Assembly (NCBI RefSeq): GCF_005871165.1
Contig: NZ_SWKP01000003.1
Coordinates: 248,001 to 312,000, forward strand
Direction of reading: 5' to 3'
Origin: Maricaulis alexandrii
Lineage (GTDB): Bacteria; Pseudomonadota; Alphaproteobacteria; Caulobacterales; Maricaulaceae
Length of the DNA stretch: 64,000 nt
In this document: piece by piece, positions 53,409 through 61,963 of the stretch
Numbering within the stretch: position 1 is the first letter of the stretch
Layout of the letters: each line of letters starts with the position of its first letter
Made by a program: the position numbers and the translations under genes
The notes under the pieces: generated by a model
Database searches by the model: none
Told to the model about the DNA's origin: nothing
The model's input: only the letters and a program-made list of their open reading frames with translations

Positions 53409-53660
53409 TCAGCGGACGGCGATGCGGACCTGGTCGGAGTTTTGCCAGGACGGCATGGAGTGGCCGTCGGCGGCACTCATGGCGAGCTGGTAACCCTTGG
53501 CCAGATAGCGGCAGATCGAGCGCTCATCCTCGACATGGATGCAGTCGATTACGTCGCCGGGACGTTGCATGCGGAAGAAACCGTCGCGGAAACGGTGCGG
53601 GACCATGTTGCGCAGGGCGCCACCGGCCCCTTCGACATATGCGTTGATTGCGATCGCCAT
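53409..53660 (-). CDS. Small orphan protein
   Basis: 83 residues, no signal peptide or membrane helix. The N-terminus MAIAINAYVEGAGGALRNMVPHRF looks genuine: ATG 53660 has GGAGAG 5 nt upstream, better than the longer start at 53672. Contains DCIHVEDERSICRYLAKGYQLAM. I do not recognise a family. It lies on the minus strand upstream of the ECF41 promoter and is not obviously part of that operon. Confidence 0.55.
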   Translation of the reverse strand: MAIAINAYVEGAGGALRNMVPHRFRDGFFRMQRPGDVIDCIHVEDERSICRYLAKGYQLAMSAADGHSMPSWQNSDQVRIAVR

Positions 53661-53993
53661 CGGGCTCTCCATCTCGTGTGTGTCTCGATGATGGGAGAAT
53701 GCCAGAGGGTCAGGACAAAACCTGTCACCCCCATATCGGCCAATGCCGCACGCAATAAGAAACGCCGGTCGTTGGGGGCGACCGGCGTCTCAGGGCTATC
53801 TATTCGATATCGAGACCAGCCAACGAGCGAGGGACTACAGGGTGTTCGCTGATCTCGGGATTGACCCTAGGCGGCCCGCGCTGAACCCGACATGAACAGA
53901 AAACTGAGCGAAAATTTTTACCGCTTGATGCGCTTGCTTGTCAGGACAAATCGGCTTGGCTATCGCTGACATCGGATAGGTTCCGGCAGGTAA
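53661..53993. other. Intergenic region with inverted repeat
   Basis: 333 bp without a supported gene, between the minus-strand small orphan and the plus-strand pentapeptide gene. It contains CGCCGGTCG-N7-CGACCGGCG (53763-53787), a perfect 9-bp hairpin; on the minus strand it is followed by TTTCTT, but no minus-strand gene precedes it, so terminator function is doubtful. An AT-rich stretch AAATTTTTA near 53910 may belong to the promoter of the pentapeptide gene. Confidence 0.5.
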
Positions 53994-55205
53994 ATGACAA
54001 ACGCACAGACGCTTAGCCCCTGGACGCAAGACCGGCTGGACCAGGTCCAGCTGGGCCATGTGCGTTTTCTGGCCGGTCAGGCCGGAGGGCAGCGCGCCAG
54101 ACTCGCTGGCGCCAACTTGTCCGGACTGGATCTGAACGGGCAAGACTGGCGCGATGCCGATTTCACGGGCTGCGATCTCTCCGCCTGCCGGTTGGACGGC
54201 GCCAATCTGGCCGGCGCCCGTCTGACTGGTGCGAGACTCAACCGGGCCTCCCTGATCGGATGCGGGCTGGAGCGTGCGGACCTGCGCGGCGCCGACCTGG
54301 AAGCTTGCCGGGCAATCGCCTGTCGGGCCGAGGGCGCCGACTTCCGCGAACAGACCCTGCCGGGACCGGACGGACAATTGATCTGCCGAACCACGAACCT
54401 GCACGGTGCTGATTTCGCAGGCGCCTCCTTGTCAGGGGCCCGCCTCGCCGGGGTCGAGGCCCGCGCGGCTGTGTTCGACGATGCCAATCTGGCCGGCGCG
54501 CGTTTCAATCGGAGTGATCTGTCTTCGGCCAGCCTTCGCGGATGCCGCCTGGCCGGAGCTGATCTGGCGAGCGCCAATCTGAAAGGGGCCGATCTGCGCG
54601 GATCGGATGAAAGCCGCGCCCGGCTCGACATGGCGGAAACGAGGGACTGGCAGACGGGCCCCGACCCGGAACGCCGGCCGCCGCCTGAAACCCGTCCCCC
54701 CGATCCCTCGGCAGACGCCCTGTTTGCCGCTCACGAAAAACGCGTCGCCGGGCGCAGCGACGCGGATGTGGACCTGTCCGGCCTCGACCTAACGGGCGCC
54801 GGCCAAGCCGCGGGCATGGCCCTCACGGCCTTGCGCGCCTCCGGGTCGGATTTGTCCGGACTGGACCTGACGGGGGCCCAGCTTCAGGGGGCGCGCCTTT
54901 CCGGCAGTGATCTGCGTGGCTGCATCCTGCGCCAGGCAGACCTGCGCGGTTCCGACCTGTCCAACACGCTGATGACGCATTGTGATCTGCGCGGCGCCAA
55001 TCTGGGACCACTGACGCTGCCCGGCGACCGGGTCCTGCCGGTCAATCTGACCGGCGCCAATCTGCGTTTTGCCGATCTGCGCCAGAGCAATATCGAAGCG
55101 GCAAGGCGCGAGGCCTGCCAAATGGGTTATGTCCGCATCGAGGCGGACCGGCTGGCAGGATTGGACCTGCCCGACGACCAGGCCCGCACCGCCCTCACCG
55201 GCTAG
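53994..55205 (+). CDS. Pentapeptide-repeat protein
   Basis: 403 residues built mostly from A(D/N)LxX pentapeptides, forming right-handed beta-helices. Two repeat blocks (~35-215 and ~260-375) are separated by a Pro/Arg/Asp-rich linker (RRPPPETRPPDPS). No signal peptide. Pentapeptide helices can mimic DNA (gyrase-protecting Qnr/MfpA type) or act as scaffolds; the sequence does not decide. The 4-bp CTAG overlaps the convergent CaiB/BaiF gene stop. Confidence 0.92.
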   Translation: MTNAQTLSPWTQDRLDQVQLGHVRFLAGQAGGQRARLAGANLSGLDLNGQDWRDADFTGCDLSACRLDGANLAGARLTGARLNRASLIGCGLERADLRGADLEACRAIACRAEGADFREQTLPGPDGQLICRTTNLHGADFAGASLSGARLAGVEARAAVFDDANLAGARFNRSDLSSASLRGCRLAGADLASANLKGADLRGSDESRARLDMAETRDWQTGPDPERRPPPETRPPDPSADALFAAHEKRVAGRSDADVDLSGLDLTGAGQAAGMALTALRASGSDLSGLDLTGAQLQGARLSGSDLRGCILRQADLRGSDLSNTLMTHCDLRGANLGPLTLPGDRVLPVNLTGANLRFADLRQSNIEAARREACQMGYVRIEADRLAGLDLPDDQARTALTG

Positions 55206-56290
55206 ATCTCCCAGCTTTTCAGGATCTCGTCGCGGTCCGAACCGGGTACGGGGGCCGGGCCCTGGATGGCGCCCGGAGTGCGCGAAAAGCGCGGGGCCGG
55301 CGCGGGATGGCGGAACCCGTCCATGTCCTGATAGGTCCCGCGCTCGACCATGTGCGGATGGGCGGCGCTCTCCTCATAGGTCAGGACCGGCGCGAAACAA
55401 GCATCCGTGCCTTCCAGCAGCTCGCACCATTCATCGCGGGTCTTTTGCTTGAAGATGGCCGCAAAGTGTTCCTGTCCGGCCTCCCAGCCCTTGCCCGTCC
55501 AGTCATTGGGGTACTCACCCATATCGACACCGATTTTCTCGCACAGCAGGGCGTAGAATTCCAGTTCCAGCGGACCCAGGGAGATGTGTTCACCGTCCGC
55601 GCATTCATAGACGGAATAGAAGTGGCAGCCGCCGTCGAGCAGATTGGCCTCGCGTTCCGGCTTCCACAGACCGGCCGCGATGAGCTGGTGCTGGGAGGCC
55701 ATCAGGGAAACCGCACCATCGACGATGGCAGCATCCACCACCTGGCCTTCACCGGTGGTTCGGGCATGGGTCAGGGCGGCGAGTACACCAAAGCCCAGAT
55801 ACATCGCGCCACCGCCGAAATCGCCGACCAGGTTAAGCGGGATGGCCGGTTTTTCTTTCGGGCCGATCGCGCCCAGCGCGCCGGTGATCGAGATATAGTT
55901 GAGATCATGCCCGGCCGCATGGGCGAGCGGGCCATACTGGCCCCAACCTGTCATGCGCCCATAGACCAGGGCGGGGTTTTCCTTCAGCGCCACCTCCGGC
56001 CCCAGGCCCAGACGTTCCATCACGCCGGGGCGATAGCCTTCCAGCAGAATGTCGGACTTGGCGATCAGCTGGCGGCACAGGGCCAACTCGTCCTCGTCTT
56101 TCAGATTGAGGGCGATCGAGCGTCGTCCGCGGCCCATGATATCGCCGGAACCGCCGCCATGGGCGCCCGGACGATCAATCCGCACCACGTCTGCGCCCAT
56201 GTCGGACAGCATCATGGCGCAGAAGGGGGCCGGACCCAATCCGACAAACTCCAGCACTTTAACGCCTTTTAGAGGACCTTGGGGTTTCAT
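55202..56290 (-). CDS. CaiB/BaiF-type CoA-transferase (alpha-methylacyl-CoA racemase like)
   Basis: 362 residues of the family III CoA-transferase/racemase family. Typical parts: PLKGVKVLEFVGLGPAPFCAMMLSDMGADVVRIDRP, SIALNLKDE, LLEGYRPGVMERLGLGP, YGRMTGWGQYGPLAHAAGHDLNYISITGAL and ERGTYQDMDG. The His-Asp in HDLNYI and the racemase-like length suggest Amacr (inverts 2-methylacyl-CoA stereochemistry) rather than a carnitine transferase. Start 56290 ATG; divergent from the PopA-like gene. Confidence 0.9.
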   Translation of the reverse strand: MKPQGPLKGVKVLEFVGLGPAPFCAMMLSDMGADVVRIDRPGAHGGGSGDIMGRGRRSIALNLKDEDELALCRQLIAKSDILLEGYRPGVMERLGLGPEVALKENPALVYGRMTGWGQYGPLAHAAGHDLNYISITGALGAIGPKEKPAIPLNLVGDFGGGAMYLGFGVLAALTHARTTGEGQVVDAAIVDGAVSLMASQHQLIAAGLWKPEREANLLDGGCHFYSVYECADGEHISLGPLELEFYALLCEKIGVDMGEYPNDWTGKGWEAGQEHFAAIFKQKTRDEWCELLEGTDACFAPVLTYEESAAHPHMVERGTYQDMDGFRHPAPAPRFSRTPGAIQGPAPVPGSDRDEILKSWEI

Positions 56291-56383
56291 ATCGCCAACC
56301 TTTGATTCGTCTGTTCCAGAAGCGTGGCACTTGTGACAAACTCGCGAAATACGGCATCAGCAATCAAGTCTGCAGGGGGACGC

Positions 56384-57700
56384 ATGGGACGCACGCTGGA
56401 TGTCCTCGTTTTCGGCTTGTCCGAACGGGTTGACGGTCTGGCGGACCAACTGGGTCGCCTGGCGCTTAATTGCCGAATTGTGCGGGCGGATACACCGCCG
56501 TCCCGCCGCAACCGCCCTTGGGCGGGCGCCATTTTGCTGGCCGATTGCGACAATGATGTTCGCGACGGTCTGGCCGCCTTTTCCCGTTTTGCCGGTGAAG
56601 ATTATCCCGTGCTCGTGGTCGGACCGCCCGGCCTGGTCGAGCATCCTCATGTCGATGCCTGGCTGCGTGACCCGGCCCCGGCCGTGCAGATCGCGGCCCG
56701 CATTCGCGCCCTCTTCCGTCTTTGCGTGATGGAAAACGTCGCCGTGCGCCGCACCGAGGTCACCAAGCTCTACGGTCAGCGCGGTGAAATGGTTGAGCGC
56801 AACGATACCAGCACCGCCATTCTCTATGTCGGTGAAGCGACGCCGCGCTTCATGGGGCTCAAGCACGCACTTGACAGTGTGGATGCCGAAGTCGTGGCGG
56901 CCTTTTCCTCCTATTCGGCCTTCGACTATCTGCACGAGCGCCCCTTCGATGCGGTTGTGCTGAACGCGGTCGGCAAGCGGGATATCGCCTTTACGATTTC
57001 CTCGGCCATGCGCCGCAATGCCCGCCTCTACCATACGCCGGTCATTCTCCTGGCCGATGCGATGGACAATCAGGCCATCGAGGAAGCCTTCGCACGCGGG
57101 GTCTCCGACATCCTGCCGCCCAAGGTGGATGATGCCGAGCTGCGCGACCGGGTCCTGACGCTGACCCAGGAACGCCGCCGCCGCCGGGCCGCCAAGAATG
57201 CGCTGGAAGCCTGCCGTGATCCGCGCTCGCTGGAGATCGAGACCGGACTGTTCAATTCCGGTTTCCTGACCTCCCATATCCAGGACCTGCTCAATGGCGC
57301 GGCCCGGGACGAGCTCTATTTCGCGATGATTGCGCTCCAGGTCATGCTGCCGGAAGGCCGTGCGACCCCGGATTCCGTCTCAGCCGAGAAGGCCCGCCGC
57401 CAGTTTGCCGCCATGCTGCGCCATCTCCTGCGCACCGAAGATGCGGCCGCGCGCTTCTCCGAGGACACTTTCCTGGCCGTCCTGCCTTATACGGACACGC
57501 CCGGCATCGACTGTGTCGCAGCCCGTGTGGCGGCGATCGCCGAGTGCACGGCCTTTGAGAGCGATGACCCGCTGCAACCCTTCCGCCTGACCGTGCGCGC
57601 TGCGCCGGTCCAGCCGCGGCCGGGTGAGACCGCAGAAGCCTTGGTCGAGCGCGCGCTTCGCGGCCTGGACCGTCCGAACCTCTACACCGCCCAGGCCTGA
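56384..57700 (+). CDS. PopA-like c-di-GMP effector: degenerate REC and GGDEF domains
   Basis: 438 residues. Receiver-like domains at ~1-120 and ~146-255, then a degenerate GGDEF domain (~278-435). The catalytic GGDEF is SEDTF (359-363), so it cannot make c-di-GMP, but an RxxD inhibitory-site motif RTED lies exactly five residues before it (350-353). The second receiver has LNA where the phospho-Asp is expected (Asn near 194). This is the plan of PopA, a c-di-GMP-bound cell-cycle adaptor. ATG 56384 follows AGGGGGA; the longer start at 56324 has no ribosome site. Confidence 0.8.
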   Translation: MGRTLDVLVFGLSERVDGLADQLGRLALNCRIVRADTPPSRRNRPWAGAILLADCDNDVRDGLAAFSRFAGEDYPVLVVGPPGLVEHPHVDAWLRDPAPAVQIAARIRALFRLCVMENVAVRRTEVTKLYGQRGEMVERNDTSTAILYVGEATPRFMGLKHALDSVDAEVVAAFSSYSAFDYLHERPFDAVVLNAVGKRDIAFTISSAMRRNARLYHTPVILLADAMDNQAIEEAFARGVSDILPPKVDDAELRDRVLTLTQERRRRRAAKNALEACRDPRSLEIETGLFNSGFLTSHIQDLLNGAARDELYFAMIALQVMLPEGRATPDSVSAEKARRQFAAMLRHLLRTEDAAARFSEDTFLAVLPYTDTPGIDCVAARVAAIAECTAFESDDPLQPFRLTVRAAPVQPRPGETAEALVERALRGLDRPNLYTAQA

Positions 57701-57994
57701 TCAGGCTGAGCGGCGCTCACGGACCATGAGCACCAGCCCGGCCGACAGCAGGACCAGTCCGGCAAACACGACACCGCCACCGCCGAGGATGAAGGGGGTG
57801 GCCTTGTTGAGCGTGTTTTCCTTGCCCGCCCAGCTGAACACCAGGAGAGCGGCGGGAAGACACAGGCTGGCCGCCTTCAGGCACAGGCCCGACAGACCGC
57901 TCAGATGGGCTCTGACCTGCAGCATGGCGAACAGAAACACCATGAAGCCCAGCCCGGTCATCAGCATGAAGACGGGTTCCAGATAATCCTTCAC
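57701..57994 (-). CDS. Small integral membrane protein
   Basis: 97 residues with three hydrophobic helices (VFMLMTGLGFMVFLFAML; LCLKAASLCLPAALLVFSW; FILGGGGVVFAGLVLLSAGLVLMV). No family recognised. GTG 57994 has GGGGAG about 8 nt upstream and is preferred over an earlier GTG at 58024. Its stop abuts that of the convergent PopA-like gene (TGATCA). Confidence 0.65.
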   Translation of the reverse strand: MKDYLEPVFMLMTGLGFMVFLFAMLQVRAHLSGLSGLCLKAASLCLPAALLVFSWAGKENTLNKATPFILGGGGVVFAGLVLLSAGLVLMVRERRSA

Positions 57995-58071
57995 GACGAC
58001 ACTCCCCTTGTCATGGAGGATCACGCTAGTCGCGGCAGCGTTGGCTCGCGATCCCCCGAACCGGGGAGTTC

Positions 58072-61000
58072 TCAGGCCTCGGCTTCATTCGCCTTGCGGG
58101 CCCGAACGGCGATATCGGCCAGCGGGGACAGTGCCCGCTCGACCGCACGCAGGCGATCTTCCGGCGCATCCCATTCGGCACGCAGCACGATCTTGTGGTC
58201 GGGACGGATTTTCCAGAGCGCCGGATTTTTCTGCAGATGGCCCACCAGACCCGGCGGGTCGATGAATTTGTCGCCGCGGAAACTGATGACGGCCCCCTTC
58301 GGTCCGGCATCCACTTTCTCGACCCCGGCATGCTTGCAGAGCGCTTTCACGGCGACAACGCGCATCAGGGTTTCCACTTCCTGCGGCAGCGGACCGAACC
58401 GGTCGATCAGCTCGGCGGCAAAGGCTTCGCGCTCGGTCTTCGTGTCCAGTGAGGACAGGCGGCGGTAGAGCTGCAGGCGGACATCGAGATCCGGGACATA
58501 GTGATCCGGAATGAGAACGGCACCGCCGGCATTGATCTGCGGCGACCAATCCCCGTCACTCTCTTCCTCGCCCCCGCCGCGCAGGGAGGCCACGGCCTCC
58601 TCCAGCATGGACTGGTAGAGCTCGACACCGACATCCTTGATGTGGCCGGATTGTTCCTCGCCCAGCAGATTGCCGCCGCCGCGCAGGTCCAGATCGTGCG
58701 AGGCCAGCGTGAAGCCGGCGCCCAGGCTGTCGAGTGATTGCATCACTTTCAGGCGCTTTTCGGCGCTGTCGGTGATCTTCTGGCGCATGGGCGTGGTCAA
58801 ATAGGCATAGGCGCGCGTCTTGGACCGCCCCACCCGGCCGCGCAGCTGGTAGAGCTGGGACAGGCCGAACCGGTCGGCCCGATGAACCACAATCGTATTG
58901 GCCGTGGGAATATCGATCCCCGATTCCACGATGGTCGTGGACAGAAGCACGTCATACCGGCCCTCATAGAAGGCGGTCATGATGTCTTCCAACTGGCTCG
59001 GTGCCATCTGGCCATGAGCGGCGATGACGCTGACCTCGGGAACATTGTCACGCAGGAAGGCGGCCGTGTCCTCCAGATCGGAGATGCGCGGCACCACAAA
59101 GAAGGCCTGTCCGCCCCGGTATTTCTCGCGCAACAGGGCTTCGCGGATCGAGACCGGATCAAAGGGCGCCACATAGGTGCGCACGGCCAGTCGGTCGACC
59201 GGCGGCGTCGCGATGATGGAGAGGTCTCGGATACCGGTCAGGGACAATTGCAGGGTCCGCGGGATCGGCGTCGCCGTCAGCGTCAGCACGTGCACGTCGG
59301 AGCGCATCTCCTTGAGCCGCTCCTTGTGCTTCACGCCGAAATGCTGCTCCTCATCGACGATGAGCAGGCCGAGATCGGAGAACTTCACCGTCTTGGCCAG
59401 CAGGGCGTGGGTTCCTATGACAATCTCGGCTTTGCCCTCGGCGAGCTCGTCCCGGGTCAGCTTGGCTTCCTTGGAACTGACAAGGCGGGAGAGCTGGCGC
59501 ACCTTGACCGGCCAGTTGCGGAAACGCTCCTGGAAGGTCTTGAAGTGCTGGCGGGCGAGCAGCGTGGTCGGGGCCACCACGGCGACCTGCTGGCCGCTCA
59601 TGGCCACGACAAACGCCGCCCGCAGTGCCACTTCGGTCTTGCCGAACCCGACATCGCCACAGATCAGGCGGTCCATCGGCCGGCCCTTGGCGAGGTCCCC
59701 GAACACATCCTCGACCGCATTCAGCTGGTCATCGGTTTCCGCATAGGGGAAGGCGGCGCAGAATTCGTCGAAAATCCCGCTTTGGGGTTCGATCGGATCG
59801 GCCTTGCGGGCCAGACGCTCCGCCGCAATCTTGATGAGCTGGTCGGCCATGTCGCGCAGGCGTTTCTTGGCCTTGGCCTTGCGCGCCTGCCAGGCCACAC
59901 CGCCCAGCTTGTCCAGCTGCGCCGTTTCCGATTCCGCGCCATAGCGCGACAACAGCTCGATATTCTCCACCGGCAGGTAGAGCTTGGCCTCGCCGGCATA
60001 TTCCAGCTCGATACAGTCGTGCGGCGCTTCACTGACCGGCAGGGTCTTCAGCCCGATGAAACGGCCGAGGCCGTGATCCGCATGGATGACGAGATCACCC
60101 GGGGAAAGTGAGCCGGCCTCGACAATGATATCCGCGGATTTCCGGCGGCGGCGCGGACGCGCCAGACGGTCGCCGAGAATGTCCTGTTCCGACAGGACCG
60201 CCATGTCGGCAGTCTCGAAACCACGCTCCAGCGGCAGGATGACCCGGGCCACCTGCCCCGCCTTGAGACCGGCGACCTGCTGCCAGTGTTCGCAGGCGAC
60301 AATCCCGCTGATCCCGTGATCGCCCAGGACGGCCGCCAGGCGCTCCGACGCCCCGCCGGACCAGGAGGCCAGCACGACCCGCTTGCCGTCCTTGGACAGG
60401 GCACGGACATGGGACGCTGCCGCATCGAAGACATTCGTATCCTGGGCGGCGCGCTCGGCGGAGAAGGTCTTGCCCTGCTTGCCGCCGGCATCAATGGTTT
60501 GCGGGCCGGGTTCCTGGAAAGCCGTATAACGGCGGACCACACGCTCCTTGAGCGCGTCCTGCCAGTCGGTCTCCGTGAAATAGAGCGCGTCCGGCTTCAG
60601 GGCGCGATAGGTCGGCGCCGACAGGGCGTTGTCATGCTTGGCTTCGCCGGCGGCGATACGCGAGTCGTAATAGTCGGTGACCTGGCTGATCCGCTCATCC
60701 AGCGCGTCCTCGCTGAGATGATCCAGCGCGACCATGGCGTCGGCCGGCAGGAAGTCGAAGGGTGTGGCCAGCGTGTCGTGGAAGAGCGGCAGCCAATGCT
60801 CCACCCCGGCCGGACGGGCCCCGGCGCTGACCTGTTCGTAGATCGGGTCGTCATGAACCGCGCCAAAGGCCTTCACAAAGCCGGAGCGGAAGCGCGACAC
60901 GCTCGCCTCGTCCAGCAGGACTTCGCTGACCGGGGTGAAGGCAATCCCGTCCATCTGCTTGGTGGAACGCTGGGTTTCCGGATCAAAACCGCGAATGGAT

Positions 61001-61572
61001 TCCAGCGTGTCCCCGAAGAAGTCGAGGCGGACCGGTTCCGGCGCGCCCGGCGGGAAGACATCGACGACACCGCCGCGGACCGCGTAATCCCCCGGCTCCA
61101 TGACCGTGGCGGTACGGGCATAACCATTGACCGAGAAATGCTGCTTCAGCGCTTCCACATCCACGGTCGCGCCGGGACGCACCGAGATCCCGGCATGCGC
61201 CAGTACGGATTGCGGCGGACAGCGCTGGGCCATCGCATTGACGGTCGTGACCAGGATGGAGGGCGAGGCCACATCGCCCGAGGCCAGGCAGGCCAGGGTC
61301 GCAGCCCGGCGGGCCGCCACGCGCGGCGACGGCGAAATCCGGTCATAGGGCTGGCAGTCCCAGGCCGGCAGACGAAGGACCTCAATGTCGGCGGCGAAGA
61401 ATTCCAGCGCGGACACGAAGGCCGCGGCCCGGGAATCATCCCGCGCGATGAAGACATTGAGCCCGCCATGGGCGCGGGCCGTGTCGGCAAAGATCAGGGC
61501 ATCCAGGCCTTCCGGAGCGCCACAAACCGTAGCCGCCCCCTTGGCCCGGGCGATCATTTCAATATCGACCAT
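58072..61572 (-). CDS. mfd: Transcription-repair coupling factor Mfd
   Basis: 1166 residues, full length. It removes RNA polymerase stalled at lesions and recruits UvrA. In order: UvrB-homology region (~25-330), the RNA polymerase-interacting CarD-like domain (LSPGDLVIHADHGLGRFIGL), the RecG-like helicase motor (RLICGDVGFGKTEVALRAAF, VDEEQHFG, TLTATPIPRTLQLS, VESGIDIPTANTIVVHRADRFG, QLRGRVGRS) and the C-terminal UvrA-release domain (RLQLYRRLSSLD). sdhE starts upstream on the same strand, with a 19-bp gap. Confidence 0.97.
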   Translation of the reverse strand: MVDIEMIARAKGAATVCGAPEGLDALIFADTARAHGGLNVFIARDDSRAAAFVSALEFFAADIEVLRLPAWDCQPYDRISPSPRVAARRAATLACLASGDVASPSILVTTVNAMAQRCPPQSVLAHAGISVRPGATVDVEALKQHFSVNGYARTATVMEPGDYAVRGGVVDVFPPGAPEPVRLDFFGDTLESIRGFDPETQRSTKQMDGIAFTPVSEVLLDEASVSRFRSGFVKAFGAVHDDPIYEQVSAGARPAGVEHWLPLFHDTLATPFDFLPADAMVALDHLSEDALDERISQVTDYYDSRIAAGEAKHDNALSAPTYRALKPDALYFTETDWQDALKERVVRRYTAFQEPGPQTIDAGGKQGKTFSAERAAQDTNVFDAAASHVRALSKDGKRVVLASWSGGASERLAAVLGDHGISGIVACEHWQQVAGLKAGQVARVILPLERGFETADMAVLSEQDILGDRLARPRRRRKSADIIVEAGSLSPGDLVIHADHGLGRFIGLKTLPVSEAPHDCIELEYAGEAKLYLPVENIELLSRYGAESETAQLDKLGGVAWQARKAKAKKRLRDMADQLIKIAAERLARKADPIEPQSGIFDEFCAAFPYAETDDQLNAVEDVFGDLAKGRPMDRLICGDVGFGKTEVALRAAFVVAMSGQQVAVVAPTTLLARQHFKTFQERFRNWPVKVRQLSRLVSSKEAKLTRDELAEGKAEIVIGTHALLAKTVKFSDLGLLIVDEEQHFGVKHKERLKEMRSDVHVLTLTATPIPRTLQLSLTGIRDLSIIATPPVDRLAVRTYVAPFDPVSIREALLREKYRGGQAFFVVPRISDLEDTAAFLRDNVPEVSVIAAHGQMAPSQLEDIMTAFYEGRYDVLLSTTIVESGIDIPTANTIVVHRADRFGLSQLYQLRGRVGRSKTRAYAYLTTPMRQKITDSAEKRLKVMQSLDSLGAGFTLASHDLDLRGGGNLLGEEQSGHIKDVGVELYQSMLEEAVASLRGGGEEESDGDWSPQINAGGAVLIPDHYVPDLDVRLQLYRRLSSLDTKTEREAFAAELIDRFGPLPQEVETLMRVVAVKALCKHAGVEKVDAGPKGAVISFRGDKFIDPPGLVGHLQKNPALWKIRPDHKIVLRAEWDAPEDRLRAVERALSPLADIAVRARKANEAEA

Positions 61573-61591
61573 CCTGCCCTGCTCTCGTCAT

Positions 61592-61885
61592 TCAGCCCTT
61601 CGGCCCGTCGCCGTAGGCGGCGTCCCGGTGCGGGCGATAGGCTTTCACCCGGTCCATGATCGGGGTGTCAAATTCTTCCGGCGTGGGTTCACGGCCGATG
61701 ATCCAGCCATAGAGGTCCTGGTCCTGCTGATCGAGCAATTGCTCGAACTGGGTCAGTTCCTCGGCGGACATGCCGTCAATATTGTCATCGCAGAACCGGC
61801 CCAGGATCAGATCGGCTTCCTTGAAGCCGCGACGCCAGGCGCGGATGCGAAGTTTTTTGCGGAGGATATCGGGGCTTTCACTCAT
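61592..61885 (-). CDS. sdhE: FAD assembly factor SdhE
   Basis: 97 residues. DUF339/Sdh5 family, promotes covalent flavinylation of succinate dehydrogenase SdhA. The signature RAWRRGFKEADLILGRFCDD corresponds to the conserved RxxRRGxxExDxLLxxF with the RGxxE motif; QDQDLYGWIIGREPTPEE is the second conserved block. ATG 61885 is chosen; the frame remains open to 62572 only because it is antisense to recG. It diverges from recG and is upstream of mfd on the same strand. Confidence 0.93.
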   Translation of the reverse strand: MSESPDILRKKLRIRAWRRGFKEADLILGRFCDDNIDGMSAEELTQFEQLLDQQDQDLYGWIIGREPTPEEFDTPIMDRVKAYRPHRDAAYGDGPKG

Positions 61886-61963
61886 GACCGGGGCATATAG
61901 TCTGCCAGAGGCCCGCCGTCGACCGGTGGCAGCGGCTGAACTTGTCGCTAAGGTGCGTTCACG

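Noticed and set aside
53763-53787. Hairpin as a rho-independent terminator
   Set aside because: The T-run is only on the minus strand and no minus-strand gene lies upstream; on the plus strand there is no T-run. Kept only as an inverted repeat.
58738-60111. 457-residue plus-strand frame opposite mfd
   Set aside because: Shadow frame of mfd with no recognisable domain and His/Gly/Gln-rich composition.
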